Shown: piece by piece, positions 38,143 to 48,854 of the stretch
How positions within the stretch are numbered: the stretch's first letter is position 1
How the letters are laid out: every line of letters begins with the position of its first letter
DNA from: Paragonimus skrjabini miyazakii
Lineage: Eukaryota > Platyhelminthes > Trematoda > Plagiorchiida > Troglotrematidae
Direction: 5' to 3'
DNA length: 64,000 nt
Assembly (NCBI GenBank): GCA_014338405.1
Contig: JTDE01000287.1
Location: forward strand, 184,446 to 248,445
Translations under genes and position numbers: made by a program
The notes under the pieces: model-generated
What the model was told of the DNA's origin: nothing
What the model saw: the letters and a program-made list of their open reading frames with translations, nothing else
Database searches by the model: none

Positions 38143-38738
38143 AATCAATCTCACTTACAATTGATCGTCACTCTTACGTTCCCTTAGAAAATTTACCCAC
38201 TGCGCTTTAAAAGATGCCATGTAAAAAACCCATGGGGATAAAAAGGTGCGACTATTGGTGAGTATTGTTTAATTTATTTCATGCAAAGCTCCCACGTTTC
38301 ATCAGGGATATCAGAATTTCAAGCTGATCAACATGTATGTGTGATTATATTCCTCGTATTCAGGCAGACTCTCCAGCCAAATGTATTCCCAAAATAAGCG
38401 TTAGACCCCAGTTCCGTTGCTGTTAGGGTTCGCCAGTATAGCATATCCTTGCCACGGCCAAGATTAAAAACTCAGTCAAAATTTCAGTGCGTTCAAATGT
38501 GATATTTCGATCGTGCTTGATGTGGGGTCAATGGGAATGTGGTAAACATGGACCCTTCATGAAAGTGTGGTCGGAATCTTAATCTTGACCATGGCAAGAA
38601 TATACAATATTGACGAGGTCTAACAAAAGCGGAACCCCAGTCCAGTGATTTTTTCGAAGATGCACTAGCCGAAAATTCTACAGGAATTGGATAGATGTGA
38701 TCAAATGTAACTGACAAAATATCAGACTACTCATTAGA
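38143..38738 (+). mobile_element. Two-armed HHR-SINE, degenerate and interrupted
   Basis: The left arm is inverted: 38143-38215 is the reverse complement of the SINE 3' block (cacttacaattgatcg...), and 38403-38470 is the reverse complement of the ribozyme and B-box spacer. About 185 bp of unrelated sequence separates these two parts. The right part runs forward from about 38488 (gcgttcaaatgtgatatttcgatcgtgc) through the head (gtggtaaacatgg...ccttcatgaaagtgtgg), a ribozyme remnant at 38612-38648, and the tail actactcattag near 38735. The left-to-right junction resembles that of the copies at 46.57 and 47.80 kb, with most of the 5' centre deleted. Both ribozymes have decayed. Confidence 0.6.
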
Positions 38739-41700
38739 TATCGGAACTGTTTATTTCAATGTTGTCGTGCATATGTTGTGAGCATGGTAGACTTCCAAAA
38801 TTTGAGTCCCGTGACGGACGTACACTTGAAAAAAAAGTAACAGTCATTACATATCTTCTACAGACTCCTGGTGGTTTGAGTAGAATTGAATAAATGGGTT
38901 TACAATCAATACTAGTTACTTTCTAAACTCATTTCAAAACAAAGTTAATGTCTATCATCTCAGATTACTTTAGTCAATAATCAAGCGTGTGTTGTGTTTC
39001 AATCGTGCTGTGATGAGATTAGTAAGAGAATAAGAACAATTGTGAATTATGCTGTGTATGGTATTTATGAGAACGGCATTCGTCACGTGTTTCCTAGGTG
39101 GTCTAAACAGCAGTTTGACTGGCCTTCCAGAATAGCCGTTTGATTCAAATGGTGTGGTAGTTTCGTAGACCTCAGAAAGCCTAGATGTATCTCCAAGAGA
39201 TGTTATCTTATGGACACTGAGCCATAATCAATAGTTCATTAGTAGCAATTTTTGTGGCTACCTTTTTGCTAACTGGTCAGTGACCATGACATTTTATAGA
39301 AAAATTCATCTACGCTTTTAAAAGTTGCACCTCCAAAATTGTAATCTTCAAGTAATGTTTTTAAGAATATCAGATTTTACAATTAGCAACCGCAGGTGTT
39401 AGTCGTTTCGAGGTGAATCGTATCACCGATGACAATCAGGAGGAATTTCTGGCTCATGAACAGTGACTACCTGTTCACAGGGGAGCATTGTTCAAGATGA
39501 AGTGTCACTCAGTAGGGAACAATTCATCAGATACATATCAATTAAGTGTGGGGAGTAGATGCTCTTCACACCCCACTTATGACCTTGCACTAGTGGTTGT
39601 AATCAGTTCTGGTTGCTTTGTAATTTGGCCTGCTGAAACAGCTGACTTGCGACATAGGATATAAACATAGCTTTTGGTTGTAGGTAAAATTTTTATCCTG
39701 ACTGCAGGTTAAAGTCTTTCTAAGATAGCGGTTCTGATTCGAACACTTATTGGAACCAAGTGAATCTCGAACAAAGATACCTGAACCACTCAGATATCTG
39801 CCAGCAGTTTACGTTACCATCTCTGATGATTAATAAACTAAACTACGCAAGAAATAACGACTAGGCACATGTTTCAACTTGTACCACCTTGTCCGTAACT
39901 AAAGTTTGGACATTCAAAAACAAAAATTGATCAACCTGTCTCCATCATCTAATTTTGATTAAGTGTGATCTGAACAAGTTTCAGAGTGAGTGTTCGGGCC
40001 AATTTAGCAAACATCATAAGCTGATATTTATATGGATGAGGATTTTATCATCATAATCCAAATAGATTTCCGTTGATGTATTCAGTCTTCATACAAACCA
40101 TGAGACTAGGATTGCGCTAGAACCAACTAAATTGCTTAACACTGAGTGTTAACGAGGGTTGGGTACCACCCCTTAAGTGACTTACAATCGTATGTTTGCA
40201 GTTACAAAGATTGATATTAACTGCTAGTCACTGCTATGTCAAATAAGTTGAGATCACGGCTCTGTGGCGCCTCAAACCTTTGAAAGGTTGCAAGCAACTG
40301 AAATGTTGTACATGATACAGCAATTGATCAGCTAATGAGCAATAACTGACATGAACAGCGCTGTAGACATTAGTTACAAAAGATGCTTTACACAGTGTTG
40401 GGGTATCTGGTAGTTATTTCTTGTAAACTAAAAAATTCCCTGGCTATTCAGGGGATTATGAATGAAGAAATCAGAGTTGCTTTTTGAGCAGTGCATGACA
40501 GAGTCTTCTACTTTGGCGCCTCTTTGAAACTCCCAACTTCACTTGGGAACTAGTAATTATGTACGAAAAACAAAACGTAGGGTACACAGCAGATGACCTG
40601 CGAGAAACAAAATGGTGGAATACTCAAACAAAGCAATTGTAGATCTGTCCAAAAATACTTTTAAATGTCACGCTTTGATCACGGGTCTTGTTCCACCCGG
40701 CTCCGTTTTATACATTGGTCATGAATCTAACCTAGACATTATCTGGGTTGTTAAACAAAGGTATGCAGAAACGTTCCGGTTTAAAGACCAACGAAATGAC
40801 TGTAAACGAAACCCAGGGTAGTGACCCTTCGAAAGCAGTCCATCTATTTATGATTTATCCAACCAAACTGAACTAGTGACTGAGTTAATGAACAACTTGC
40901 ATGACCAATCTATTCTTATCAGGCCATCAACTGAGTAACTACTTCATCACGCTCAAAATGTGCTTGATTCTGAGACCAGCCAACTCAGTTACTAAGAGGT
41001 GAGTACCATATATATATATATTCATTTTTTCAGTTAAGTAATAGTCCATTAGTTCATCAACTAAAATTTGGTTTTAAATCAGTCTGTTTATTTTACAATC
41101 TACCACTTGTTATCTGAAAAGTAGTTTATTGATTCACACTTTACTGCCTTCAAATACCTCCAAAAATGTGGTCGGTTCAGATTATCTGAAGAAATCTATA
41201 GTCCATTGTACAACCATAGTAAAGTGTGTAAGCATCGAATGCTCGAAAATGGCTCTGTTAGTATTACTGTTACTATCATGATTTAGTCACAATTGTTTCT
41301 TTTATTTTTGTGGCGGCAAGCTTTCCGTTTATGTGGGCACCCAAACAGTCGGAACATTCCTGAGTACTTTCTACTCATCCCAACTTATTCAAATCAAGCC
41401 ACTGTAGATAGATATCACCCAGCTGCTTTCGTGAGTTATCCATCCTGAACGGTCAAACTTAAACGAGTGCTCAATCAATGCTGATAGTAACTCCAACAAG
41501 GATACAAACTTCGCGACCAACCGCACAGCGATTTGCAAGTGTTTTTATTCTATCAAACCAAAGGATGCTCGCTCTTTCTATAATCAACCACCGATTCACA
41601 ATGGTAATCAGAATCATTGTATAACCTGTACGTATTCATTGAAAATTGTCTATCAGTCCCCTATATGATTTTAAAAAGTCATTCAGGTAGGTTTATGAAA

Positions 41701-42137
41701 TTCCAATGTTTCCATTCTAGATTACTGCAGAGTCGTTCTTGATGTCTGTTTTAACTTGAGATTTTTATTGATTCAATTTATGACTATAAAAACTAACACC
41801 AACGTAAACTAATTGGATTATTCTTTGTGAGACTTTTGTTTTGTTTTATCTCGCGAGTTGTTGACCCGGGTACAAGTTATATTCAACTTTCATGTTAGTT
41901 AGTCTTATTTCATTATTGTAAACCATTATGTGAAATCGGCCTAAAACGGAACGGTGCTTATCGATTTGAGACAGCGTCTTTAAAATTATCGTTATGCTTA
42001 TGGAACACATGCATAATTTTCCTCTTATACGGAAATTCTCGGAAAACATTCTCTTTGTTGTGGCTCTGAAAAAACAATAAACGTTGTTTTACGCTCATTC
42101 AGTATAGGTGAATGTAACTGATATCTCAATATTTTTT
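38739..42137. other. No supportable gene; short AT run at 41008-41022
   Basis: No gene is supported. A run of about seven AT units lies at 41008-41022. The 69-codon frame at 40612-40821 shows no motif I know. Confidence 0.4.
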
Positions 42138-42319
42138 CTAGTCTCTAATCGTTGTACCCATCATGCCTAAAGTGAATTCTTTCGTCAAGTACGAAATCCA
42201 CGCATAACCATTTTTGGTTAATTGAGGCAATTCACTACAAATGAACCTCTTGGATGAAATAAGGAATATTAAAGAACAATAAATAACTAAAGCTTCAACG
42301 GAATTTCGACAACACTTAC

Positions 42320-42390
42320 CGTCCAAGAATTTTGGCAAAAATACAAATCCCTTGACCATCTGATATGTCATCTACGTAGCTGATTGACAT
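42320..42390 (-). CDS. Candidate first coding exon, minus strand
   Basis: An ATG at 42390 opens MSISYVDDISDGQGICIF and AKILGR, ending at a consensus donor (ggac g|gtaagt) at 42319. The 71-nt exon leaves two bases for the next codon. A possible next exon is at 42252-42138 (FICSELPQLTKNG...), joined through an acceptor ccaagag that keeps the frame. The sequence composition looks protein-like, but I recognise no family, and the evidence is a start codon plus one good splice site. Confidence 0.2.
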
Positions 42391-42738
42391 TTTTCTCTGC
42401 TTGGATCACGGGAAACAATCAAAGTCGGCTTGTAACGAAAAAAGATGTGCTTGTCAGGCTGATGGGTTTTCTGTATATTACATAATCATCTAGTCCAGAA
42501 AAACTGGCGTCACTGTTTGTGTCATTGTAGTAATTAAACGTAAATTTTATCACACTTTTATCCATACATCGGTTCTGGGGCCAATTTGTCAAGGTGAATT
42601 GCTGATTGGTTTACAGAACTCCAACTACCGTTTAATGATTGGTGGAAACATAATGAAGATCACGATAATCAAGGTCACTGCTGTTGCTACTGCCCGGAGG
42701 ACAATACACACATACTGTTAGCAATTTCAAGTACAAGT

Positions 42739-42945
42739 TCAATAATGCGGAAATAGTTTTGAATCATCCTGACAAAGGTTGGTTGCATTAAAGTATATGA
42801 TGGAACGTACATCTTCAAGCAAACGTACAAGCAGATCTCCATTGATAGCACCTGCCCGGTGAACCGTAAAAACGTGATGACGAGTCACGTGAACGGTTAG
42901 CATTTCAAACTTGGTTGGATTTGCCAAGTTCTTAGATGCACCACA
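42739..42945 (-). CDS. Candidate exon, minus strand, unknown family
   Basis: The minus-strand frame runs from an acceptor-like ccactaag near 42945 through NLANPTKFEMLTVHVTRHHV and FTVHRAGAINGDLLVRLLED to a stop at 42739. Hydrophobic and charged residues alternate as in a folded beta/alpha domain, more so than in most open frames here. There is no homology I can name. It lies about 350 bp upstream, in gene sense, of the candidate first exon at 42.39 kb, so the two need not belong together. Confidence 0.2.
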   Translation of the reverse strand, partial: CGASKNLANPTKFEMLTVHVTRHHVFTVHRAGAINGDLLVRLLEDVRSIIYFNATNLCQDDSKLFPHY

Positions 42946-44000
42946 GTTCTTAGTGGTCAGTATGCGGGTTTAGTCTCCTAAAACCTTAACGTGTGAGTGT
43001 ACACAAGCATCAAGAACACAGTCTGACAACTGATTTTGAAAGCACATGTATCAATTTGACTAACACTACCTTCGGAAAGTGGAGTTGTTTGTTGAACTAT
43101 ATTGCCTAGTTGGCATATTCTCAGTTAAAAGTAGTTAGTTAATAATTCATCAGATTTCGTTTGTCGTTATGCATTTCTTGTTTATATACATACAATATCG
43201 TCCATAGTTTGACAAATGAAAAGGAATAACAAACGAGGAAGTATTGTAACTTGCAACGGAGTGGAGGCACTGAGGAAAAGCGTTTCTGTTAAGGACGAGG
43301 GCCAAACGAGAATCTGGAATGATAACAAAAACCGACAAGCATGAGCCAGAGGCCCAGTGAGTCATGCACACAACTTGCACAGTTGAAAACTCAAATAGCG
43401 TCAATCACACGACAGCGAACTGTATTACAGTATAACCGTGTTTTAAAGTGGATTACTGAGACTACTGGTTAGTGTAGTGATTCAAATCGATAGGACACAG
43501 TCGTAGGCTTTAAGAAGAAAACCAACATATATTTTATATGGAGCATTGTTTCGTTCAAGGTAGTATGTGTTCAAAACCATAACAGTATTTCGTAAATAAG
43601 ATGCTGGATACCTCAGGCTGTTCAGTCGGATTGTTCTGCCGATTTCAACAATAGATGTTCATATGGAATAAATTACTCTTGATTAATGGGAAATACTATC
43701 AATACTAAGAATAATGTAACAAATCCTCCAGGATATTCATGAGCCTTTCAGTGGATTTCAGGGAATTCTATACATTTTTAGAAGCAAGACACATCCTGTA
43801 AGTCGGTGATCCTCAGTTTCAGATGTTTATCAAACGTTCTGACATTTTGTCACCACTACTGTCCCGTTCCCAGCAATCAGTGGATTTTTAAAAAAAAGAC
43901 ATTTGATTACTGAATAGGGACATAGACTTTAATCTGTTGTGATAAAGTTTGTTGTTTAACAGGTTTTGATACCCAATCAACCGTTCCTACAAGTGTTCAG

Positions 44001-44155
44001 ATGCGAACAGATGTGTGTAGCCAGAGAGAATGTTGGTTGGAATGTGTGCGTCCACATCTAACAGTTCAACACTTTGGGTTCGGCATATTCACTCCAATCG
44101 ATCAGCCCACGAAACAGAGTGAAGATAATATGTATGTGTTCCGGCTCTATATGAG
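44001..44155 (+). repeat. Dispersed repeat, family 3, copy 1
   Basis: The sequence gatgtgtgtagccagagag, then tgtgcgtccacatctaacag, then the final tgtatgtgttccggct, is repeated on the opposite strand at 48.86-49.01 kb with roughly three quarters of bases shared. It is open over 61 codons, and the translated end (YVFRL) is the same in both copies (NMYVFRL here, NAYVFRL there). This could reflect an old coding element or simply shared DNA. Not recognised. Confidence 0.5.
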
Positions 44156-44924
44156 TCTGATGGATAACCATTATCGATTAAACTGATATGAGACAGCAAA
44201 TAAAAATGATGTTTGGTTAACGTTAAGACAAAATGATGAAGTTACCTAGGAAAATTGTAGATGTTTCATTTAAACAAGCATCGTTTAATTAGTTATATTA
44301 GACTAAGGCTGAATATCTCGGGGGTGTAAACAAACACAATTTGCTGTTAGTTGAAAATACTCGGGGCATGGATATTACCAAACAGTAGCTACTGCCTTGC
44401 TGAGTAGTAGAGAATACCCTCCTTGACCCGAAACTGAAGGTTGTATTGCCAAGACTGTGATGGTAACGTTGTGTACGAGGCTGATAATATCTTTCTGCAA
44501 AGTTCTGTTTTATTAATGAGTCTGTATATAGTACGAGTATATGAGATGAACGCAGAGTGCATATCCCAAAGGAAGAATGAATGTTATCGATTTTCTGCAG
44601 CACATACAGAAATCAGCTGAAGTATCATTTCGTGAGATGACAACATACTTGAACTTTGTCCAGAAACGTTTGTATCAGAGCGCTTGCATACAATGGTTGG
44701 CTCTTGTTTAACATAAAACCACTTGAGTACTGACCGATACTTTCGATCTGCAGGCAAGAAGCTGGAATTTAGCTGTCAGAGCCGGAGTAGATATTCACCA
44801 TATAGGAGTTTTAACAAGAGTGGAAGGCGCTTGTTACCTTAACTGGAAACAGGCAGGAAAAAACTGATAAACTTGTATTCAGCTAAAAGCATCAATTACT
44901 TGGATATCATTAACAACTGGTCAC

Positions 44925-45090
44925 ATCTTTCACATTCTCATGGAGTTGTTAGCCTACTCTTTCGAAAAGTAGCACTATGCTGTGAAATCTCGCTCTAGTT
45001 GGAGCTTGTCAATGACCTTTATAGGTGCCAAAGACGGAATTTGAACTCCGGTCAGACAATCATGTAGCTACCATATTGATCACATCAGGG
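44925..45090 (-). mobile_element. Degenerate HHR-SINE
   Basis: On the minus strand the blocks occur in family order: B-box remnant ggagttcaaattcc near 45050, the ctataaaggtcattgac spacer, a ribozyme remnant (aagctccaactagagcgagatttc), a ctttcgaaagagtaggctaac block and the 3' gagaatgtgaaagatgtgacc block. The tRNA-like B box is well kept, while the ribozyme core GAAA reads GAGA. Inactive copy. Confidence 0.5.
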
Positions 45091-46439
45091 AACGACTGGA
45101 TCAACGTGCGTAAACCGCTTTCGTTTACAAGTGATGCTCAGATGGTCATCTTGAAAAGCGTCTTCATGGGAATTAGTCATGAATGAAAGTAGTCGAGTGC
45201 TTACATAGGATAATTTGCTGTAACATAATGTGAGCCCAACTGGACAGTGGTAATCGTGATTCCCACAGAAATGCATGGTAGGAGTTCAAAATTCTCACAA
45301 AAATAGCCTAATTCCTCAAAATAATGGAGGACATTCGTAGATATTTCAGTTACGACGGCAAAAGGTGAGTAATATAAGTTAACGTACATCAAGGAATTGA
45401 GACAAAAATGTCCATTAAACAGTTTAAAAACACAGCACGGCGAATCCAGATTCCAGTAGTGAGAGGGATCGGAGCAACCGTGTTTATTCCTACGTGATTC
45501 GCACGTTTTGGTGAAGCTTGCTAACACAGAGTCGAATGTCAAATACCGCCAACTTTAGAGAAATTTATAAATCTTGATAACAGTTCCATTCATGTACAAG
45601 AGAGTGGACGAAAACATTTGATGAGTCATACAGTTGTGACAAAAGAATGAAAGCGTACACGAAGTTCACACCCAGCTTCTAGGAAATTAATGCCGATTTC
45701 AATAGTTGTAATCAAAGGAATAAACAACTTACTTCAGAAATTTCAGGAATTTAAATCAAAGATAATTTTAAAGCTGAAATAAGAGTGCTAAGTGTAGACC
45801 TACGTAAACATTGTGGGAGAAATGAGCTCGATTGGCGAAGATATTCAAACGGGAGGATCAACTGATACCCTAACAGTACTTCAAACTGATAAGTTTTTGT
45901 GACTATGAGACATAACATTGTTTTTGTATTGTTCGTCTATTGTCCGAAGCTGTATATACATACATATGTATATAATAAATCCTAATTTACCGTCTAATTT
46001 TTACTATATCTTAGAACTCGATATCCGACCTGAATCAATAGGTTAACCAGAAACGGTTCTACACGGTTGACCAATGCACAACTCATAAACCTGATGAATA
46101 ATCTCATAGCAGTAAACGATTAGCAAGTGAGCTTTGTCAGTAGTATATTTGAGTACGATACGGTTAAAAGGTTCGGCATTTTCGTCTGTTCACTCCACCA
46201 AACACACAACTACATCAGTGAATAGACGATCTTCATGCAGACAGCGCTTTACTTCATAACATATCAGGATTAAGAAACTGATACCGAGATGGAGACCAGT
46301 AGAGAATATTGGATAAAACAACTTGCAATCTACAGTGATTTTGAGTAAGCTAGTATACCATTTGTAATGAAATGTCAGTTTGTACGTCAAATAGGCAAAA
46401 TGAACGATCAAAGGATGTTGCCTGTCAGTTGATTTCAAG
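45091..46439. other. No supportable gene; unannotated DNA
   Basis: The 113-codon minus-strand frame at 45201-45542 is the longest open frame; it is rich in Cys, Phe and Tyr and has no motif I know. A near-palindromic TA-rich stretch (tatatacatacatatgtatata) lies near 45955-45975. Nothing else is recognised. Confidence 0.4.
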
Positions 46440-46511
46440 CTAAGCATTACTCAAATTTGAACGCAGCCTTCACAGTATGATAGACGTTCCAGTTGCCCTC
46501 TTTCACAAAGA

Positions 46512-46557
46512 AGCAGTAAATTCGAGTTTTGATCTCATTAGAGCTCGTCAGTAGTGT
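46512..46557 (-). ncRNA. Hammerhead ribozyme motif in left arm, core mutated
   Basis: On the minus strand: stem I strand acacta, core CTGACGA, stem II gctct-aatg-agatc, then AAAA where GAAA is required, and actcgaattta. The G-to-A change at the invariant position, and the damaged stem I, should inactivate it. Position and orientation are those expected of the inverted left arm. Confidence 0.65.
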
Positions 46558-46758
46558 ATATCCTTCCACTGGAAGGTTTAATGAGATCGGAGATTTCGAC
46601 CTGTCTCGGAAGTCCAAATCGTGGTGTTGTCGATTGGAGTTGACAGAACAGTTACTGTGTCTCCTCTTGAGGCGATCGGGCAACCTGATCAATATTCACA
46701 AGCGAAAGTAGTCGATCGTTAACATACGATCAATTGGTCGTGCTTAATGTCAGGCCAG

Positions 46759-46813
46759 TGGCGCAGTGGTAAACATAGTTGCCTCATGAAAAGCGTGGCC
46801 GGAGTTTTAGTCC
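46759..46813 (+). promoter_or_regulatory. tRNA-like internal RNA polymerase III promoter (A and B boxes)
   Basis: A box tggcgcagtgg at 46759-46769 fits the TRGYnnARnnG consensus. The B-box position (ggagttttagtcc, 46801-46813) is degenerate. In copy B the same position reads a consensus ggttcaattcc. Spacing of about 32 nt is normal for a tRNA gene. Such internal promoters drive SINE transcription. Confidence 0.6.
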
Positions 46814-46831
46814 CGGTCGTGACAAGGATTT

Positions 46832-46876
46832 GCACTACTGACGAGCTCTAATGAGAGCGAAACTCGAGCCTAGTGC
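46832..46876 (+). ncRNA. Hammerhead ribozyme motif, right arm, cleavage site altered
   Basis: Stem I gcacta / tagtgc pairs perfectly over 6 bp. The core CTGACGA and GAAA are intact and stem II gctct-aatg-agagc pairs over 5 bp. The cleavage triplet reads GCC instead of GTC, which also breaks the pair closing stem III, so self-cleavage is doubtful. Confidence 0.75.
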
Positions 46877-47414
46877 TTCTGATGTTCGAAAGGGGCCTAC
46901 TGGAACTTCTATGTGAATACAGCAGCAGCAATTAAATGTGAGTGATGTTCAAACTGAACAAATCCCCGACTACTAATCAGTGGTCGGTTGGTTGTTGGAG
47001 CGTACAAATTGCTGACCACTAACGGAGTATTTTAGAGCAAAGTAATATCTTACTAGATTTCCTAAACAGAAACAAACAACTTGTATCTAGTGTTTGATAG
47101 CTTCAGGATTACGGTTCAGATGAACAGAGTCAAAATCGTTGCAGAGTGACATTAAGCCTAATTCGTCTGTGAGAATCAAAGCCTCATTTGCGTACATAAC
47201 GGCTATGGACAGAGACACATACCGTATGTTCGTTTACTAAACATGCATTCTCTAAAACATGAACCTATGTCGGGACTTGTGTAACGGGCCTATTACAGGT
47301 ACACAGACAACTTGTCAGCTATTCAAGCTCTATAAGTCATGTTATTCATCAGTTTTTAGAAAGACAACAAAGCGTATGTTTGTGATGTGTCCTGAATGAT
47401 TTTAATTACAAGTA

Positions 47415-47422
47415 TTCTTATA
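47415..47422. repeat. Target-site duplication, left copy
   Basis: The 8-bp word ttcttata directly precedes composite element B and is repeated exactly at 47981-47988, directly after the element's tail. This is the only clear target-site duplication I could find in the window. Confidence 0.65.
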
Positions 47423-47495
47423 CTTCAGTTTGAACATCACCCACAATTGATCGCAGCTGCCGCATTCCCACAGACTTTCCAGTCGGCCCCTTTCG

Positions 47496-47550
47496 AACAG
47501 TGGAATCACTAGACTCGAGTTTCGCTTTCATTAGACCTCGTCAGTAGTGC
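47496..47550 (-). ncRNA. Hammerhead ribozyme motif, 3' arm of copy B
   Basis: Minus strand: stem I gcacta with tagtga (5 of 6 pairs), core CTGACGA and GAAA intact, cleavage triplet GTC intact, palindromic stem III actcgagt. Stem II (ggtct-aatg-aaagc) has two mismatches and is the weak point. Confidence 0.7.
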
Positions 47551-47568
47551 ATATCATCGCCACTGCCG

Positions 47569-47623
47569 GGAATTGAACCACGGACACGTTGTTCATGAGG
47601 CAACCGTGTTTACCGCTGCGCCA
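47569..47623 (-). promoter_or_regulatory. tRNA-like A and B boxes of copy B
   Basis: On the minus strand the A box tggcgcagcgg (47623-47613) and B box ggttcaattcc (47579-47569) both match the RNA polymerase III consensus, with normal tRNA-like spacing of about 33 nt. They lie directly upstream of the ribozyme. Confidence 0.7.
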
Positions 47624-47824
47624 TTTACCTCACGTTAGGCACGATCGAGTTATCATATGTGAACGCTCAACCACTTTCGCTTGCGAGTAATGATCAGGTT
47701 GCCCGATCGTCTCGAAATGAAAACACAGTAAATGTCCTGTTAATTCCAATCGATAACCCCGCAATTAGGACTTCATAGACAGGTCGAAATCTCCGATCTC
47801 TAATCCCGGCAGTGGCGAGGATAT

Positions 47825-47869
47825 GCACTACTGACGAGCTCTAATGAGAGCGAAACTCGAGTCTAGTGC
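47825..47869 (+). ncRNA. Hammerhead ribozyme motif, fully consensus
   Basis: This is the most perfect hammerhead in the window. Stem I gcacta (47825-47830) pairs with tagtgc (47864-47869) over 6 bp. The core CTGACGA is at 47831-47837. Stem II gctct-aatg-agagc pairs over 5 bp. GAAA is at 47852-47855, stem III is the palindrome actcgagt, and the cleavage triplet GTC ends at 47863. Cleavage would fall after C47863. The minimal stem III is typical of retroelement-encoded hammerheads, which may act as dimers through the palindrome. Confidence 0.85.
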
Positions 47870-47980
47870 TTCTTTTCGAAAGGGGCCGATTGGAAATTCT
47901 ATAGGAATGCGACAGCTGCTATCCATTGTGGGTGATGTTCAAATTGAAATAAAAACTAAATCCCCGACTACTCATCAGTG

Positions 47981-47988
47981 TTCTTATA
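47981..47988. repeat. Target-site duplication, right copy
   Basis: This is an exact second copy of ttcttata, abutting the tail (ctactcatcagtg) of composite element B. See the left copy at 47415-47422. Confidence 0.65.
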
Positions 47989-48850
47989 TGTCTAAAATGT
48001 TGCGCACCTATGCAAACAGTTGTCGGTGGCAACTTACTAACGTCTGTTTTCGACAGTTCCGAAATTGCAGTTGATGTTCTATCCAATGATTGTCTTTATC
48101 GCTTGCTGTTGTCATCCATTTGTCTCGAGTGGGACAATATACGATTTTGGTTCAGACCAACCTGCGCGTTGTTGTAGCGCCAAATGAGATTAAACACTCG
48201 AGTTGTGAAGCAGCGTGTGTTTGGTTGCAGCTATCGTTTTGGTGCACTCCTAGTCGCACTCCGAGTATATCAACTTTACATTTTGTTGCTTTCTTTTCTA
48301 GCCGTTGCCATTTATTGTGTTTGCATCTTGGACTAAACTGCCTTGCTACCTAGCCTCTCAGATTGTATTATGGATGCCAGTAGTCTCCTGAATGAGTTTA
48401 CAGACAACCTTGCAACACAGAACTGGCCCTTTACTCAGTGTATGTTTTTTAGTAAGCTTACAGACTAACAGAATTTACAGCTTCGATCAACATGTCCCAG
48501 CTATAGATAACATTTCTGATTGAACTGACCGAACATGGCTGAAGCACCACAACTGGGCACTCAATAATGCCAGGTGATGCCGCCGACTCGTCTGAAATAT
48601 GTGATTAGAAAGCGCTTATGTGGTGCATCAGACAAGTCTGTATGATTATCAAACCTTCCTAGCCTAAAAATATGCAGTCTAAACGCAGGTTTCGAACAGT
48701 CAGTTTAACTGTTGGACATGATTTTCTCCGACCCATCCTTTACACGTAAGGCTGTTGATGTGGTTACTTTGCTCAATTGCTGGTTTGTTCCGCCGCCGGA
48801 AGTTCCACATCCAAAATGGCTCATATCTTGCTTTTACGTGAAGTGTGAGT
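47989..48850. other. No supportable gene; unannotated DNA
   Basis: Open frames at 48090-48353 and 48712-49023 show no recognised motif. The second overlaps the dispersed repeat at 48.86-49.01 kb. Confidence 0.4.
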
Positions 48851-48854
48851 ACCG

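Larger units (their letters stand above)
46445..46980 (+). mobile_element. Two-armed hammerhead SINE, composite copy A
   Basis: The left arm (46445-46575) is the reverse complement of the element's own 3' region: 3' block, cccctttc-type block and ribozyme. At about 46580 it passes directly into the forward element: gagatcggagatttcgacc, the 5' centre, the tRNA-like head with A box tggcgcagtgg (46759-46769) and B-box remnant (46801-46813), the second ribozyme (46832-46876), the 3' block and tail actaatcag. The same left-to-right junction occurs in copy B at 47.80 kb. No flanking duplication is visible, and the left end is worn. Confidence 0.75.
47423..47980 (-). mobile_element. Two-armed hammerhead SINE, composite copy B, with target duplication
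   Basis: In element sense (minus strand) it starts with the inverted arm at 47980-47796: tail, 3' block, ribozyme and B-box spacer, all reading on the plus strand. It then turns at the junction (taatcccggcagtgg... into aggtcgaaatctccgatct) into the 5' centre, the tRNA-like head with A box (47613-47623) and consensus B box (47569-47579), the second ribozyme (47550-47496), and the 3' block ending at 47423. Both arms lie inside an 8-bp direct repeat, so the whole 558-bp two-armed unit was inserted together. This is the best-preserved composite copy. Confidence 0.8.

Noticed and set aside
45201..45542. 113-codon minus-strand frame as a coding exon
   Set aside because: Looks moderately protein-like, but no family, clear splice borders or neighbours support it.
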